Shown here in pieces: positions 1 to 10,380 of a stretch of 64,000 bases of DNA (position 1 is its first letter; every line of letters starts with the position of its first letter). The DNA is from Nocardia camponoti (lineage in GTDB: Bacteria > Actinomycetota > Actinomycetes > Mycobacteriales > Mycobacteriaceae), in the NCBI RefSeq assembly GCF_014646135.1, contig NZ_BMMW01000001.1, positions 885,570 through 949,569 of the forward strand. Direction: 5' to 3'. The notes under the pieces are model-generated. The model had not been told where the DNA came from and searched no databases. It saw only the letters and a program-made list of their open reading frames with translations. A program made the position numbers and the translations under genes.

Positions 1-965
1 TCGGTAAGGGTGATGATGCGCAGGTCGCGCTGGATGCCATCGACCTGCGCATCGAGCCCGGCGAGATCTTCGGTGTCATCGGGTATTCGGGCGCGGGTAA
101 GTCGACGCTTGTTCGGTTGATCAACGCGCTGGAAAAACCGACGTCAGGCACGGTCACGATCGCGGGCACCCCCATTACCGGGGTGCCCGAGTCGGCCGTG
201 CGTCGGTTGCGCCGCGACATCGGCATGGTGTTTCAGCAGTTCAACCTGTTTCGGTCGCGAACGGCGGCGGGCAATGTGGAGTACCCGCTCAAGGTCGCTG
301 GTTGGAAGCGGGCCGAACGCAAGGCGCGGGTCGCGGAACTGCTTGAGTTCGTTGGACTTTCGGATAAGGCGCGGTCGTACCCCGACCAGCTTTCCGGTGG
401 GCAAAAGCAGCGGGTTGGCATCGCGCGTGCGCTCGCGACGTCGCCTTCGCTGTTGCTTGCCGACGAGGCAACGTCGGCGCTCGATCCCGAGACGACGGCT
501 GAGGTGCTTCGGCTGCTGCGCAAGATCAATCGCGAACTCGGGGTAACCATTGTGGTGATCACCCATGAGATGGATGTGATTCGCGCTGTCGCTGATCGGG
601 TCGCGGTGCTCGCGGACGGCAAGATCGTCGAATTGGCTTCCACCTTCGACGTTTTTGCTGATCCGCAGGCCGCGCCGACTAAGTCGTTTGTGGGCACGGT
701 GTTGCATAACCGGCCCGACGGTGGCGAGGTCGCGCGGTTGTCGTCCGTGCATAGCGGGCGATTGGTGACCGTTGATGTCGACGATCAGCACGGCATTGGT
801 GACGCGCTCGCCGCGGCGACGCGGGCCGGGGTACGGTTCGAGATTGTCTACGGCGGGGTTTCGACGGTGCAGGACAAGACTTTTGGCAGTCTCACCGTCG
901 CGCTGGATGGGCCTGACGACGCGGTCGCTGACGTGGTCGCGACGTTGGAAAGGCGGTCGGCATGA
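1..965 (+). CDS. metN: Methionine ABC transporter ATP-binding protein MetN (5' end cut by window)
   Basis: Energises import of D/L-methionine at the cytoplasmic membrane together with MetI. The reading frame is open from base 3, so the true start lies before the window; about 320 residues are visible against a usual length near 340. Visible motifs are Walker A (GYSGAGKST, bases about 87-113), Q-loop (VFQQFN), signature LSGGQKQR, Walker B (LLLADEATSALD) and H-loop (VITHEMD). The last 80 or so residues form the NIL domain that senses methionine in MetN proteins, which separates it from generic amino-acid ATPases. The stop codon overlaps the metI start (ATGA), so the two are translationally coupled. 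The substrate-binding lipoprotein MetQ is not in the window and may lie upstream. Confidence 0.93.
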   Translation, partial: GKGDDAQVALDAIDLRIEPGEIFGVIGYSGAGKSTLVRLINALEKPTSGTVTIAGTPITGVPESAVRRLRRDIGMVFQQFNLFRSRTAAGNVEYPLKVAGWKRAERKARVAELLEFVGLSDKARSYPDQLSGGQKQRVGIARALATSPSLLLADEATSALDPETTAEVLRLLRKINRELGVTIVVITHEMDVIRAVADRVAVLADGKIVELASTFDVFADPQAAPTKSFVGTVLHNRPDGGEVARLSSVHSGRLVTVDVDDQHGIGDALAAATRAGVRFEIVYGGVSTVQDKTFGSLTVALDGPDDAVADVVATLERRSA

Positions 966-1624
966 GCACCGATTGGGGCAAACTCAGCCCTATCCTGTGG
1001 GAATCGATCGGGACGACGATCTACCTCGTCGGGTTCACGTTCTTGTTCGCGGGCGCGCTCGGATTGCTGTTGGGCACAGCGCTTTACAGCACTCGCAAGG
1101 GCTCGCTGCTGTCGAACGCGCCAATTAACTTGGTGCTCAACGTGATTGTGAACGTGGTGCGTCCCATCCCGTTCATCCTGCTTGTCGCCGCGCTGTTCCC
1201 GGTGACGCTTGAGGTGGTTGGCACGACCATCGGCCGCGACGCCGCCCTGTTCGTGATGGTGGTCGCCGCGACGTTCGGCATCGCTCGCATCGTCGAACAA
1301 AACCTGGTGACGGTGGAACCGGGCGTGATCGAGGCGGCACGCGCGGCGGGCGCTGGCCCGCTGCGCATCATCGCGACCCTGCTGATCCCCGAGGCGCTCG
1401 GCCCCCTGATCTTGGGCTACACCTTTGTGATCATCGCCATCGTCGACATCTCGGCCATGGCGGGCGCGATTGGCGGCGGCGGCCTGGGTGACTTCGCGAT
1501 CGTGTACGGCTACCAGCAATTCCAGTGGCAGCCAACGGCAGTGGCGGTGGTGATCATCATCATCGGCGTGCAGGCAATCCAGTTCTTCGGCAACTGGTTG
1601 GCCCGCAAGGTGCTGCGCCGCTAA
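962..1624 (+). CDS. metI: Methionine ABC transporter permease MetI
   Basis: Membrane-spanning partner of MetN, 220 residues, the normal size for MetI. It shows about five hydrophobic segments and the cytoplasmic EAA loop (EAARAAGAGPLRIIATLLIP) that docks onto the ATPase. The N-terminal part has the family stretch VNVVRPIPFILL. The start ATG at 962 overlaps the metN stop. The next gene is on the opposite strand, so the operon ends here as far as the window shows. No clear hairpin follows. Confidence 0.93.
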   Translation: MSTDWGKLSPILWESIGTTIYLVGFTFLFAGALGLLLGTALYSTRKGSLLSNAPINLVLNVIVNVVRPIPFILLVAALFPVTLEVVGTTIGRDAALFVMVVAATFGIARIVEQNLVTVEPGVIEAARAAGAGPLRIIATLLIPEALGPLILGYTFVIIAIVDISAMAGAIGGGGLGDFAIVYGYQQFQWQPTAVAVVIIIIGVQAIQFFGNWLARKVLRR

Positions 1625-1656
1625 GGGTCAGATCAGCTCGGGTTAGTCAGCTCAGG

Positions 1657-2205
1657 TTAGGCAAGCTCGGCCCGCGCCCGCATCAACGCGAACCCCAACA
1701 GGTTCAGTCCCAGCCATTGGCTGGGAGATTCGGTGCGCGGGTCGTCGGCGGCAAGCCCGTTGCCCCAAATTCGATCGACGGGGCTTGCCTCAACCAACAC
1801 CCGCTCCCCCGTTTTGCGCAGGTAGTCAGCCAACGCCGGGTCTTGCCCGAACTTGGCGGCGTTGCCCTCGGCGACGATGTCGAATCGCGCTGCGACCCAA
1901 CGATCTTCGTCGAAGTTTGCGATCTTGCGGCCCAGCTTCTTCGCCACACTCGGATGCCCAGCGGCAACGACCTCGGCGGCGGTTTGCTCGTCGTTGAAGA
2001 GCAACGCTTTACGCCACATCATGTAATGCTCGGCGGTCGCGAATTCCACGCCGTCGAGTTGGAACCGCGCGGGCCACCATTGGCTCAGGCAGCTGGCACC
2101 CAGCGTGCCGTCGGGGCGCGGCGTGTGCCCCCAGAACGGCAGGTACTTCGGAGTGACGCCCGACGTGATGGTCGCGCACAGGTCGCTCACGGATTCGATT
2201 CGCAC
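1657..2205 (-). CDS. NADAR-family protein (YbiA/DUF1768-like N-glycosidase)
   Basis: 182 residues matching the NADAR superfamily. The core blocks are FWGHT near residue 24, FATAEHYMMW near 55 and VDRIWGNGL near 145. Characterised members cleave N-glycosidic bonds, either in early riboflavin intermediates (YbiA/COG3236) or in ADP-ribose-linked molecules; which applies here cannot be told from sequence. The start is GTG at 2205 with a strong upstream GGGGGAG. The gene lies downstream of a PucR-type regulator on the same strand. A 10-bp inverted repeat sits between them, so it probably has its own regulated promoter. No ADP-ribosyltransferase or riboflavin gene adjoins it. Confidence 0.8.
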   Translation of the reverse strand: MRIESVSDLCATITSGVTPKYLPFWGHTPRPDGTLGASCLSQWWPARFQLDGVEFATAEHYMMWRKALLFNDEQTAAEVVAAGHPSVAKKLGRKIANFDEDRWVAARFDIVAEGNAAKFGQDPALADYLRKTGERVLVEASPVDRIWGNGLAADDPRTESPSQWLGLNLLGFALMRARAELA

Positions 2206-2235
2206 GGTGGTTCTCCCCCTTCAAAAACAAGTGTT

Positions 2236-2262
2236 GAGCGGGAGTCTGGTCTACTCCCGCTC
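2236..2262. promoter_or_regulatory. Perfect 10-bp inverted repeat upstream of the NADAR gene
   Basis: Arms GAGCGGGAGT (2236-2245) and ACTCCCGCTC (2253-2262) are exact reverse complements separated by 7 nt. The site is about 30 nt upstream of the NADAR gene start and 40 nt downstream of the regulator gene's stop. It could be a terminator for the regulator, but there is no T-run. The right arm and the bases after it (CCCGCTCACCTT, 2256-2267) recur at 3492-3503 in front of the TetR gene, which favours an operator. Confidence 0.5.
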
Positions 2263-2301
2263 ACCTTGTCTAGCTCATTACGCGTTCGCTGTGCGCGCGG
2301 C

Positions 2302-3411
2302 TCAGCCAGCCTGGTCTATTCGCGCCAAAGTCCTTCCGCCACAGGCGATCATCGCCGAACGCAACTGCCACAACCCCGACGCCTGGGTCGGATCGAGCCC
2401 GGTCAGATGCGCGACGCGCCGCAGCCGGTAATCAACGGTGTTGGCGTGCACGTGAAGCAAGCGCGCGGTGCGTTGCCGGTTGAGTTCATTGCCGATGTGC
2501 ACACGCAGGGTTTCGAAGAGTTCCGGGTGCGCGTCGAGCGGGGCGAGCAGCTGACGCAACCGCGCGCGACCGGGTCCTGGGCGGGTGAGTTGGTATTCCA
2601 ACGCCAGGTCGGTGAAGTGGTACAACCCGGGTGCGGAATCGAGCTGTTCGACCATGTCGAGCACCTCGTGTGCGCGCTGGGTCGCGGCAGGGATTTCCTC
2701 GCGCGGCCCGCTGACGTGGGCGGCGGTCACGGTCACGCGACCAGCGACGCGAGCGAGCGCGTCGACAACGCGAGCCAGTCCGGCCGGATCGTCGTCGCCG
2801 TTGGTCGGGATAAGCACCGTGCCGCCTTCGATCGACAACATCGACAGCGCCTGCCCGCCGCTGTGATGGGCCAGCGCGGCACCGATGCGCGCGAGAATCC
2901 GCGCGGCCTCTCCCGGCTTGCTCGACTCGGGTGAGGCGAACGAAATCGCAAGCACCGCATAGTGATCGGCGATCTGAATACCGCATGCACGGGCGAGCGT
3001 CTCGGTGGGTCGGCCCGCGATCAGCGCGTTCGCCAGTTCTCGCAGCGCCCACGCCTCGTCGCGTTCGGCGGGCAGGTCACCGCTGCCGCCGTAAGCGCGA
3101 CCAACGGTGCTCGACACCATGTCCAACGCGCGCACCGCCCGCCGGAAACCTTCGGTGACATCGCCTCTGTCGTGGCCGCCGGTGTAGTCGTACACCTCGT
3201 CAACGCAGTCGCGCAGCGCCTCGTTGGCCACCCGCAACACCGAATCCAGCGGCACACCTTCGCGCGCCCACCCGGCTGCCGCGCGACTGAGCACCGCGAC
3301 CTCGTGCGCGCAATCTTGTTCTGCGACAAGGCCGCTGATGATCGACTTGCACAGCCGCGTCGCGGTCACCGTCGCCGAACTCACGACACTCACGTCGGAT
3401 CGAGTAGTCAT
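2302..3411 (-). CDS. PucR/CdaR-type transcriptional regulator
   Basis: 369 residues from ATG 3411, which is preceded by GGAAGAAGGTGG as ribosome-binding site. A longer in-frame start at 3621 would run through the neighbouring TetR promoter and is unlikely. The last 60 residues carry the PucR-type helix-turn-helix (LHVHANTVDYRLRR). The middle looks like the degenerate GGDEF-like domain found between the N-terminal sensor and HTH in this family, and the first 130 residues resemble an RsbRD/sensor helix bundle. Such regulators usually activate purine, sugar-acid or amine catabolism genes; the ligand is unknown here. It is divergent from a TetR gene, with a shared 117-bp promoter region. Confidence 0.8.
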   Translation of the reverse strand: MTTRSDVSVVSSATVTATRLCKSIISGLVAEQDCAHEVAVLSRAAAGWAREGVPLDSVLRVANEALRDCVDEVYDYTGGHDRGDVTEGFRRAVRALDMVSSTVGRAYGGSGDLPAERDEAWALRELANALIAGRPTETLARACGIQIADHYAVLAISFASPESSKPGEAARILARIGAALAHHSGGQALSMLSIEGGTVLIPTNGDDDPAGLARVVDALARVAGRVTVTAAHVSGPREEIPAATQRAHEVLDMVEQLDSAPGLYHFTDLALEYQLTRPGPGRARLRQLLAPLDAHPELFETLRVHIGNELNRQRTARLLHVHANTVDYRLRRVAHLTGLDPTQASGLWQLRSAMIACGGRTLARIDQAG

Positions 3412-3485
3412 CGTTGTCCACCTTCTTCCCTGTTCCACCGAAACCTTCACAGCGCCAGGTTGTCGATGTAACGATGACTCTAGAA

Positions 3486-3503
3486 TGAGCACCCGCTCAC
3501 CTT
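3486..3503. promoter_or_regulatory. Palindromic operator candidate between PucR-type and TetR genes
   Basis: TGAGC-ACCC-GCTCA (3486-3499) is a perfect 5-bp inverted repeat with a 4-nt centre. It is 30 nt upstream of the TetR start, in the usual place for an autoregulatory TetR operator. The adjoining 12-mer CCCGCTCACCTT is repeated upstream of the NADAR gene. Confidence 0.5.
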
Positions 3504-3528
3504 CTACTCTACTTTTTTCGAAGGGGAA

Positions 3529-4155
3529 ATGATGCCACCGCAGCCCGATAAGCAGCGGAAACGCCCACGACAGGACCGCGCGAAGGAAACGCGAACCCAC
3601 ATTCTCGCGACAGCAGCTCACCTTTTTGGCGAGCGCGGAATCACCGAGACATCGACCAACCGCATCGCCGCCGAAGCCGAGATCAGCGTGGGGACGCTGT
3701 ACCGGTATTTCGCCGATCGCGAAGAAATCGTCAAAGAACTCAACGACGGACTGTTCACGCGGGTCGAAACGCGCTACGGCGAGCTGTTGCCCGCCATAAC
3801 CGGCTTGACGCCGCAGGAGGCGGTCACCGAAATCCTGCGTGCTGCTGTCGAGATTCTGGTCGCCGAAGGACCGCTGGTCCGCGCGTTAGTCACCGACCTG
3901 AATTTTTACGGCAGCGGCATCCCCGATTTCGAACCGCGCTTCCGCTTCATTCTGAAGGTCTACATCCTCAACGCGATCGGCCTGCAACCGGGCGTCGACG
4001 TCGACACGATCGCCTTCGTCGCCCTCAACGCGGGCTTCGCTGTCACGCTGCGGTCGGTGTATTTGGAAAACGAAGGGTTTGACCGGGAAACGGTCATTGC
4101 CCAAACGGCGGAGATGATCGGGACGTGGATAGCGACGAAGGCCCAAGTCCCATAA
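3529..4155 (+). CDS. TetR/AcrR family transcriptional regulator
   Basis: 208 residues with the N-terminal TetR HTH (about residues 18-65, ending SVGTLYRYFADREEI) and a variable C-terminal ligand/dimer domain. Two adjacent ATG codons are available (3529, 3532). AAGGGG at 3521-3526 is better spaced for the second, so the protein may begin at MPPQPDK. It is probably autoregulated through the palindrome at 3486-3499. A shared motif suggests it may also control the NADAR gene. The 3' end forms half of a bidirectional hairpin terminator. Confidence 0.85.
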   Translation: MMPPQPDKQRKRPRQDRAKETRTHILATAAHLFGERGITETSTNRIAAEAEISVGTLYRYFADREEIVKELNDGLFTRVETRYGELLPAITGLTPQEAVTEILRAAVEILVAEGPLVRALVTDLNFYGSGIPDFEPRFRFILKVYILNAIGLQPGVDVDTIAFVALNAGFAVTLRSVYLENEGFDRETVIAQTAEMIGTWIATKAQVP

Positions 4156-4172
4156 GGGAATTGGGCCTTCGT
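4135..4172. terminator. Bidirectional hairpin terminator
   Basis: Perfect 12-bp stem ACGAAGGCCCAA (4135-4146) / TTGGGCCTTCGT (4161-4172). The loop can extend the stem with TCCC/GGGA. It contains the TetR stop codon and sits between the convergent TetR and DUF4189 genes, so it can end both. Confidence 0.75.
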
Positions 4173-4183
4173 GCGGTGCGTGA

Positions 4184-4624
4184 CTAGCGCACGTTGTCGG
4201 TGCAGTGCACCGCGACAACCTCGCCGCCCGCGAGCTGGCCTGCCAACTGCGAGGAACCGACGTTCAACAGCAGCGCCTGCGGCGAGCCCTCGACCAGGTT
4301 CGCCCACGCGTCCTTCTCGGACTCGGCGCGGGTCGAGCCAACACCCCAGGCGGTGTACTCATCGTTCTCGACGATGGTCAAGCAGCCGTTGGACCACGAC
4401 GCACGGATCGTGCAGGTATCCGCAGCGCACAGCTCCAGCGCCTTCGCCTCAGCGTCGGCGCGCGTGGAGAAGTTGATTCCGCCACCGAAGTCGTCCCAGC
4501 CGTCGCCGAGCGCGATCGCACCGTACAGGTCACCTGCGGCGTTGGCAGTACCAGCGCCGAAAACCGAACCCGCCGCCATACCAAGGGCAGCGACGGCGAC
4601 CGTCGCCTTACCCATGAAACTCAT
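4184..4624 (-). CDS. Secreted DUF4189-domain protein
   Basis: 146 residues. The first 30 form a Sec signal peptide (hydrophobic run VAVAALGMAAGSVF, cleavage after TANA). The mature part is a DUF4189 domain (LYGAIALG, DAEAKALELC, AWGVG, AWANL blocks) with four cysteines that could form two disulfides. Function is unknown; small exported proteins of this family are abundant in Nocardia and mycobacteria. The start at 4624 is supported by GAGGAGA five bases upstream; a second in-frame ATG follows three codons later. It shares the terminator at 4135-4172 with the TetR gene. Confidence 0.88.
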   Translation of the reverse strand: MSFMGKATVAVAALGMAAGSVFGAGTANAAGDLYGAIALGDGWDDFGGGINFSTRADAEAKALELCAADTCTIRASWSNGCLTIVENDEYTAWGVGSTRAESEKDAWANLVEGSPQALLLNVGSSQLAGQLAGGEVVAVHCTDNVR

Positions 4625-4743
4625 TGTTTCTCCTCATCATTCGGCCCCGAATGAGGCCGACTGAAGATCATCGCGCAGGACTTAGACTCGCTCTACCCAA
4701 CCGATCAAGATCACAAACATCCGCCTTCACCTATCACTGAGAA

Positions 4744-4770
4744 AGCCCGGGACCATCGCGGTCCCGGGCT
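4744..4770 (-). terminator. Terminator of the suf operon
   Basis: Perfect 11-bp G+C-rich stem AGCCCGGGACC / GGTCCCGGGCT with a 5-nt loop, 14 nt after the sufT stop on the minus strand and followed by TTTCT. It closes the seven-gene suf operon. Confidence 0.85.
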
Positions 4771-4784
4771 CTCAAGTAGCAGCG

Positions 4785-5189
4785 TTAGACAGTAAAGCCC
4801 AACGCGCGCAACTGCTCTCGCCCATCGTCGGTGATCTTGTCCGGACCCCACGGGGGCATCCAGACCCAGTTGATCTTGAGGTCATCGACAAGTCCGCTGC
4901 GCACCAACGCGTTTCGCGACTGATCCTCGATCACGTCGGTGAGCGGACACGCCGCCGATGTGAGCGTCATGTCGAGCGTGCAGATGTTGTCGTCATCGAC
5001 GGACATGCCGTAGACGAGGCCCAAATCGACGACGTTGATGCCCAATTCGGGGTCGACAACGTCGCGCATGGCCTCCTCGAGGTCCTCGATGTGCTTGGCC
5101 TGCTCAGGGGTGAGCTCGACCGGCGGCGACGCCTCAACAGCCTCAGCGGCGGTATCCGGGGTCTGGGTGCTCTCAGCAGATTCACTCAC
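4785..5189 (-). CDS. sufT: SUF system-associated DUF59/MIP18 protein SufT
   Basis: 134 residues. After a Glu/Thr-rich N-terminal 30 residues comes one DUF59 domain (DVVDPELGINVVDLGLVYG near 43-61, LTSAACPLTDVIED near 82-95) with the conserved cysteine. SufT proteins help mature Fe-S clusters. It is the last gene of the operon and its start overlaps the sufU stop by 4 bp. It corresponds in position to Rv1466 of M. tuberculosis. Confidence 0.92.
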   Translation of the reverse strand: MSESAESTQTPDTAAEAVEASPPVELTPEQAKHIEDLEEAMRDVVDPELGINVVDLGLVYGMSVDDDNICTLDMTLTSAACPLTDVIEDQSRNALVRSGLVDDLKINWVWMPPWGPDKITDDGREQLRALGFTV

Positions 5190-5641
5190 GACGCGGCCTC
5201 CTCAGCCGAACTGATCTGTACCACAGCGTCTTTGAACGCCATCCAGCCCAGCAGCGCGCACTTCACGCGCGCCGGGTACTTCGCGACACCAGCTAGCGCG
5301 ATGCCGTCGCCGATCAGGTCCTCATCACCTTCGACCGTGCCCCGGCTCGAGATCATCTCGCTGTAGGAGTCGACCACCTTGAGCGCGTCGCGCACCGGCA
5401 ACCCGATGACCTGGTCGGTGAGGATCGACGTCGCGGCCTGGCTGATCGAGCAGCCCTGCCCGTCGTAGGAAACGTCGGCAACCGAACCCGCGTCGTCGAT
5501 CTCGACGCGCATCGTGACCTCGTCACCACAGGTGGGGTTGACGTGATGCACCTGCGCACCGTAGGGCTCACGCAGCCCACGGTGGTGTGGGTGTTTGTAA
5601 TGGTCCAGGATCACTTCCTGGTACATCTGCTCCATGCGCAT
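5186..5641 (-). CDS. sufU: Zinc-dependent sulfurtransferase SufU
   Basis: 151 residues. It accepts persulfide sulfur from SufS and passes it to SufBCD. The zinc and active-site ligands Cys38, Asp40, Cys64 and Cys128 are present (NPTCGDE, GQGCSIS, RVKCALLG). The insert typical of SufU, as opposed to IscU scaffolds, is present between the second and third cysteine. It lies directly after sufS (3-nt gap) and overlaps sufT. Confidence 0.93.
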   Translation of the reverse strand: MRMEQMYQEVILDHYKHPHHRGLREPYGAQVHHVNPTCGDEVTMRVEIDDAGSVADVSYDGQGCSISQAATSILTDQVIGLPVRDALKVVDSYSEMISSRGTVEGDEDLIGDGIALAGVAKYPARVKCALLGWMAFKDAVVQISSAEEAAS

Positions 5642-5644
5642 TAC

Positions 5645-7706
<2,062 letters not shown>

Positions 7707-7744
7707 CGAATTCCTTTGTGAAGTAAGTAAGTAGTTGGGGCGCG

Positions 7745-8923
7745 TCAGACACCGATAGCGGCGAGCTCAGCTTCGATAGCCGCTTCTAGGCGCTCACGGA
7801 CCGAGGCAACAGCGATCTTGGAGATGATCTCGTGGAAGAACCCGCGCACGACGAGTCGACGGGCCACCTCCTCGGGAATGCCACGCGCACGCAGGTAGAA
7901 CAGCTGCTCGTCGTCGAAGCGGCCGGTTGCGCTCGCGTGGCCAGCGCCCGCGATCTCACCGGTCTCGATCTCAAGGTTGGGCACCGAGTCGGCGCGCGCG
8001 CCGTCGGTGAGCACCAGGTTGCGGTTGGCCTCGTAGGTGTCGGTGCCTTCCGCCGCGGCGCGGATGAGCACGTCGCCGACCCAGACCGTGCGCGCGTCGC
8101 CCTTGGGCGACTTCGGGTCGCCCTGCAGCGCGCCCTTGTAGAGCACGTTCGATTTGCAGTTGGGCTGCGAGTGGTCGACGAGCAGACGCTGCTCGAAGTG
8201 CTGACCGGCGTCGGCGAAGTACAGGCCGAGCAGTTCAGCGTCGCCGCCGGGCGCGGCGTAGCGCACGGTGCCCGACAGACGGACCAGGTCGCCACCGAGG
8301 GTGACCGAGGTGTGGCGAATGGTCGCGTCGCGACCCACCTTCAGGTGGTGCGTGGTGAGGTGCACGGCGTCGTCGGCCCAGTCCTGGACGGTGACCACGG
8401 TGAGCTTCGCGCTGTCGCCGAGCACGAATTCGATGTTCTCGCCGTAGGTTCCGCTGCCGCGCTGGTCGATCACGAACGTCGCCGACGCGAAATTGGCAAG
8501 GCGGATCTGCAGGTGACCGAAGGCGGTCTTACCTTCGCCCGGTCCCGTCACCGTGACGGTAACCGGCTCAGCGACAACAACTTCGGTGCCAACCGAGATC
8601 ACGGTTGCCGAGGTGAAACTCGAATACGCTTGCGCGGCAACACGATCGGTAGGCGTGCCCGCCTGACCGAGGCGCTCGTCGTCGCGACCGACGGTCTCGA
8701 CGGTGATGCCGTCGACCGGGGTGACCTCGACCGTGGTCGTGCCATCGGCGACCGCGGTGCCGTCATGCAGGCCGCGCAGGCGACGCAGCGGGGTGAACCG
8801 CCACGCCTCGTCGCGGCCCGACGGCACCTCGAACTGGTCGACGTCGAACGAGGCGAAAACCTCGCCCTTGTTGATCGCTGCCCCAGCTCCGGGGTTCTGG
8901 ATCGGTGTCTCGAGCGACGACAT
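7745..8923 (-). CDS. sufD: Fe-S assembly protein SufD
   Basis: 392 residues, paralogue of SufB and part of the SufBC2D scaffold. The right-handed beta-helix core ends in the family C-terminus (ATGRFDDEQLFYLRARGIPE near 328-347, then the SufC-binding helices). The start ATG overlaps the sufB stop by one base (TGATG). Confidence 0.94.
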   Translation of the reverse strand: MSSLETPIQNPGAGAAINKGEVFASFDVDQFEVPSGRDEAWRFTPLRRLRGLHDGTAVADGTTTVEVTPVDGITVETVGRDDERLGQAGTPTDRVAAQAYSSFTSATVISVGTEVVVAEPVTVTVTGPGEGKTAFGHLQIRLANFASATFVIDQRGSGTYGENIEFVLGDSAKLTVVTVQDWADDAVHLTTHHLKVGRDATIRHTSVTLGGDLVRLSGTVRYAAPGGDAELLGLYFADAGQHFEQRLLVDHSQPNCKSNVLYKGALQGDPKSPKGDARTVWVGDVLIRAAAEGTDTYEANRNLVLTDGARADSVPNLEIETGEIAGAGHASATGRFDDEQLFYLRARGIPEEVARRLVVRGFFHEIISKIAVASVRERLEAAIEAELAAIGV

Positions 8924-10380
8924 CAGCCGACGGCCCCTTCCATTTGCAGCTCGATGAGCCGGTTAAGTTCCAACGCGTATTCCATCGGCAATTCCTTGGC
9001 GATCGGCTCAACGAAGCCGCGCACCACCATCGCCATCGCCTCGTCCTCGGTCATGCCGCGGCTCATGAGGTAGAACAGCTGTTCTTCCGACACCTTCGAG
9101 ACCGTGGCCTCGTGGCCCATGGTGACGTCGTCCTCGCGGATGTCGACGTACGGGTAGGTGTCGGAACGGCTGATCGTGTCGACGAGCAGCGCGTCGCACT
9201 TGACCGTCGACTTCGAACCGTGCGCGCCCTTGTTGACCTGGACAAGGCCACGGTAAGACGCGCGACCGCCACCACGCGCCACCGACTTCGACACGATCGT
9301 CGACGAGGTGTGCGGGGCGAGGTGCAGCATCTTCGCGCCGGTGTCCTGGTGCTGGCCCTCGCCAGCGAAGGCGACCGAAAGCACTTCGCCGTGCGCGTGC
9401 TCACCAGTCATCCACACGGCCGGGTACTTCATCGTGACCTTGGAACCGATGTTGCCGTCGATCCATTCCATCGTCGCGCCCGCTTCGGCCTTGGCCCGCT
9501 TGGTGACGAGGTTGTAGACGTTGTTCGACCAGTTCTGGATGGTCGTGTAGCGGCAGCGGCCGCCCTTCTTCACGATGATCTCGACAACGGCCGAGTGCAG
9601 CGAGTCGGACTTGTAGATCGGCGCGGTACAACCCTCGACGTAGTGCACGTAGGCGTCTTCGTCGACGATGATGAGCGTGCGCTCGAACTGGCCCATGTTC
9701 TCGGTGTTGATGCGGAAGTAGGCCTGCAGCGGGATGTCGACGTGGACGCCCGGCGGAACGTAGATGAACGAGCCGCCCGACCACACCGCGGTGTTGAGCG
9801 CGGAGAACTTGTTGTCGCCAGCGGGGATCACGCTGCCGAAGTACTGCTCGAAGATTTCGGGGTGCTCTTTGAGCGCGGTGTCGGTGTCGAGGAAGATCAC
9901 GCCCTGGGACTCCAAATCCTCACGGATGGAGTGGTAGACGACCTCAGACTCGTACTGCGCGGCCACACCGGAAACGAGACGCTGCTTCTCAGCCTCGGGG
10001 ATGCCCAGCTTGTCGTAGGTGTTCTTGATGTCTTCGGGCAGGTCTTCCCACGACTCGGCCTGCTTCTCCGACGAGCGAACGAAGTACTTGATGTTGTCGA
10101 AGTCGATGCCGTCGAGGTTGGAACCCCAGTTCGGCATTGGCTTGCGATCGAAGATGCGCAGGGCCTTGAGGCGCTGCTCAAGCATCCAGTCGGTTTCGTT
10201 TTTCTTCGCCGAGATATCGCGCACGACGTCTTCGGACAGGCCACGCGTCGCCGCGGCACCGGCCGCGTCGGAGTCGGACCAGCCGTAGTCGTAATTGCCA
10301 AGCGACGCGATGGTCTCTTCCTGGGTGAGCTGCGGCACCTGGCTTGCGCCAGCGTCGCGGCCTGTCGCGGCAGTCGTCAT
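8923..10380 (-). CDS. sufB: Fe-S assembly scaffold protein SufB (intein-free)
   Basis: 485 residues, the main scaffold on which the nascent cluster is built. It contains the family blocks [25 protein letters not shown] and the C-terminal [12 protein letters not shown]. The length equals an ordinary SufB. The M. tuberculosis orthologue Rv1461 is much longer because of an intein; no insertion is present here. The start overlaps the sufR stop (ATGA), giving regulator-structural gene coupling. Confidence 0.96.
   Translation of the reverse strand: MTTAATGRDAGASQVPQLTQEETIASLGNYDYGWSDSDAAGAAATRGLSEDVVRDISAKKNETDWMLEQRLKALRIFDRKPMPNWGSNLDGIDFDNIKYFVRSSEKQAESWEDLPEDIKNTYDKLGIPEAEKQRLVSGVAAQYESEVVYHSIREDLESQGVIFLDTDTALKEHPEIFEQYFGSVIPAGDNKFSALNTAVWSGGSFIYVPPGVHVDIPLQAYFRINTENMGQFERTLIIVDEDAYVHYVEGCTAPIYKSDSLHSAVVEIIVKKGGRCRYTTIQNWSNNVYNLVTKRAKAEAGATMEWIDGNIGSKVTMKYPAVWMTGEHAHGEVLSVAFAGEGQHQDTGAKMLHLAPHTSSTIVSKSVARGGGRASYRGLVQVNKGAHGSKSTVKCDALLVDTISRSDTYPYVDIREDDVTMGHEATVSKVSEEQLFYLMSRGMTEDEAMAMVVRGFVEPIAKELPMEYALELNRLIELQMEGAVG

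Noticed and set aside
1630..1670. IdeR/DtxR iron box near the metI end
   Set aside because: GGTTAG occurs twice (GGGTTAGTCAGCTCAGGTTAGG) but as a direct repeat lacking the inverted half, and it lies over the 3' end of the NADAR gene.
3412..3621. 70-residue N-terminal extension of the PucR-type regulator
   Set aside because: It would run through the TetR promoter palindrome and lacks a ribosome-binding site, whereas ATG 3411 has one.
8923..10380. Intein in SufB
   Set aside because: Length is ordinary and no Hint or endonuclease motifs interrupt the protein.
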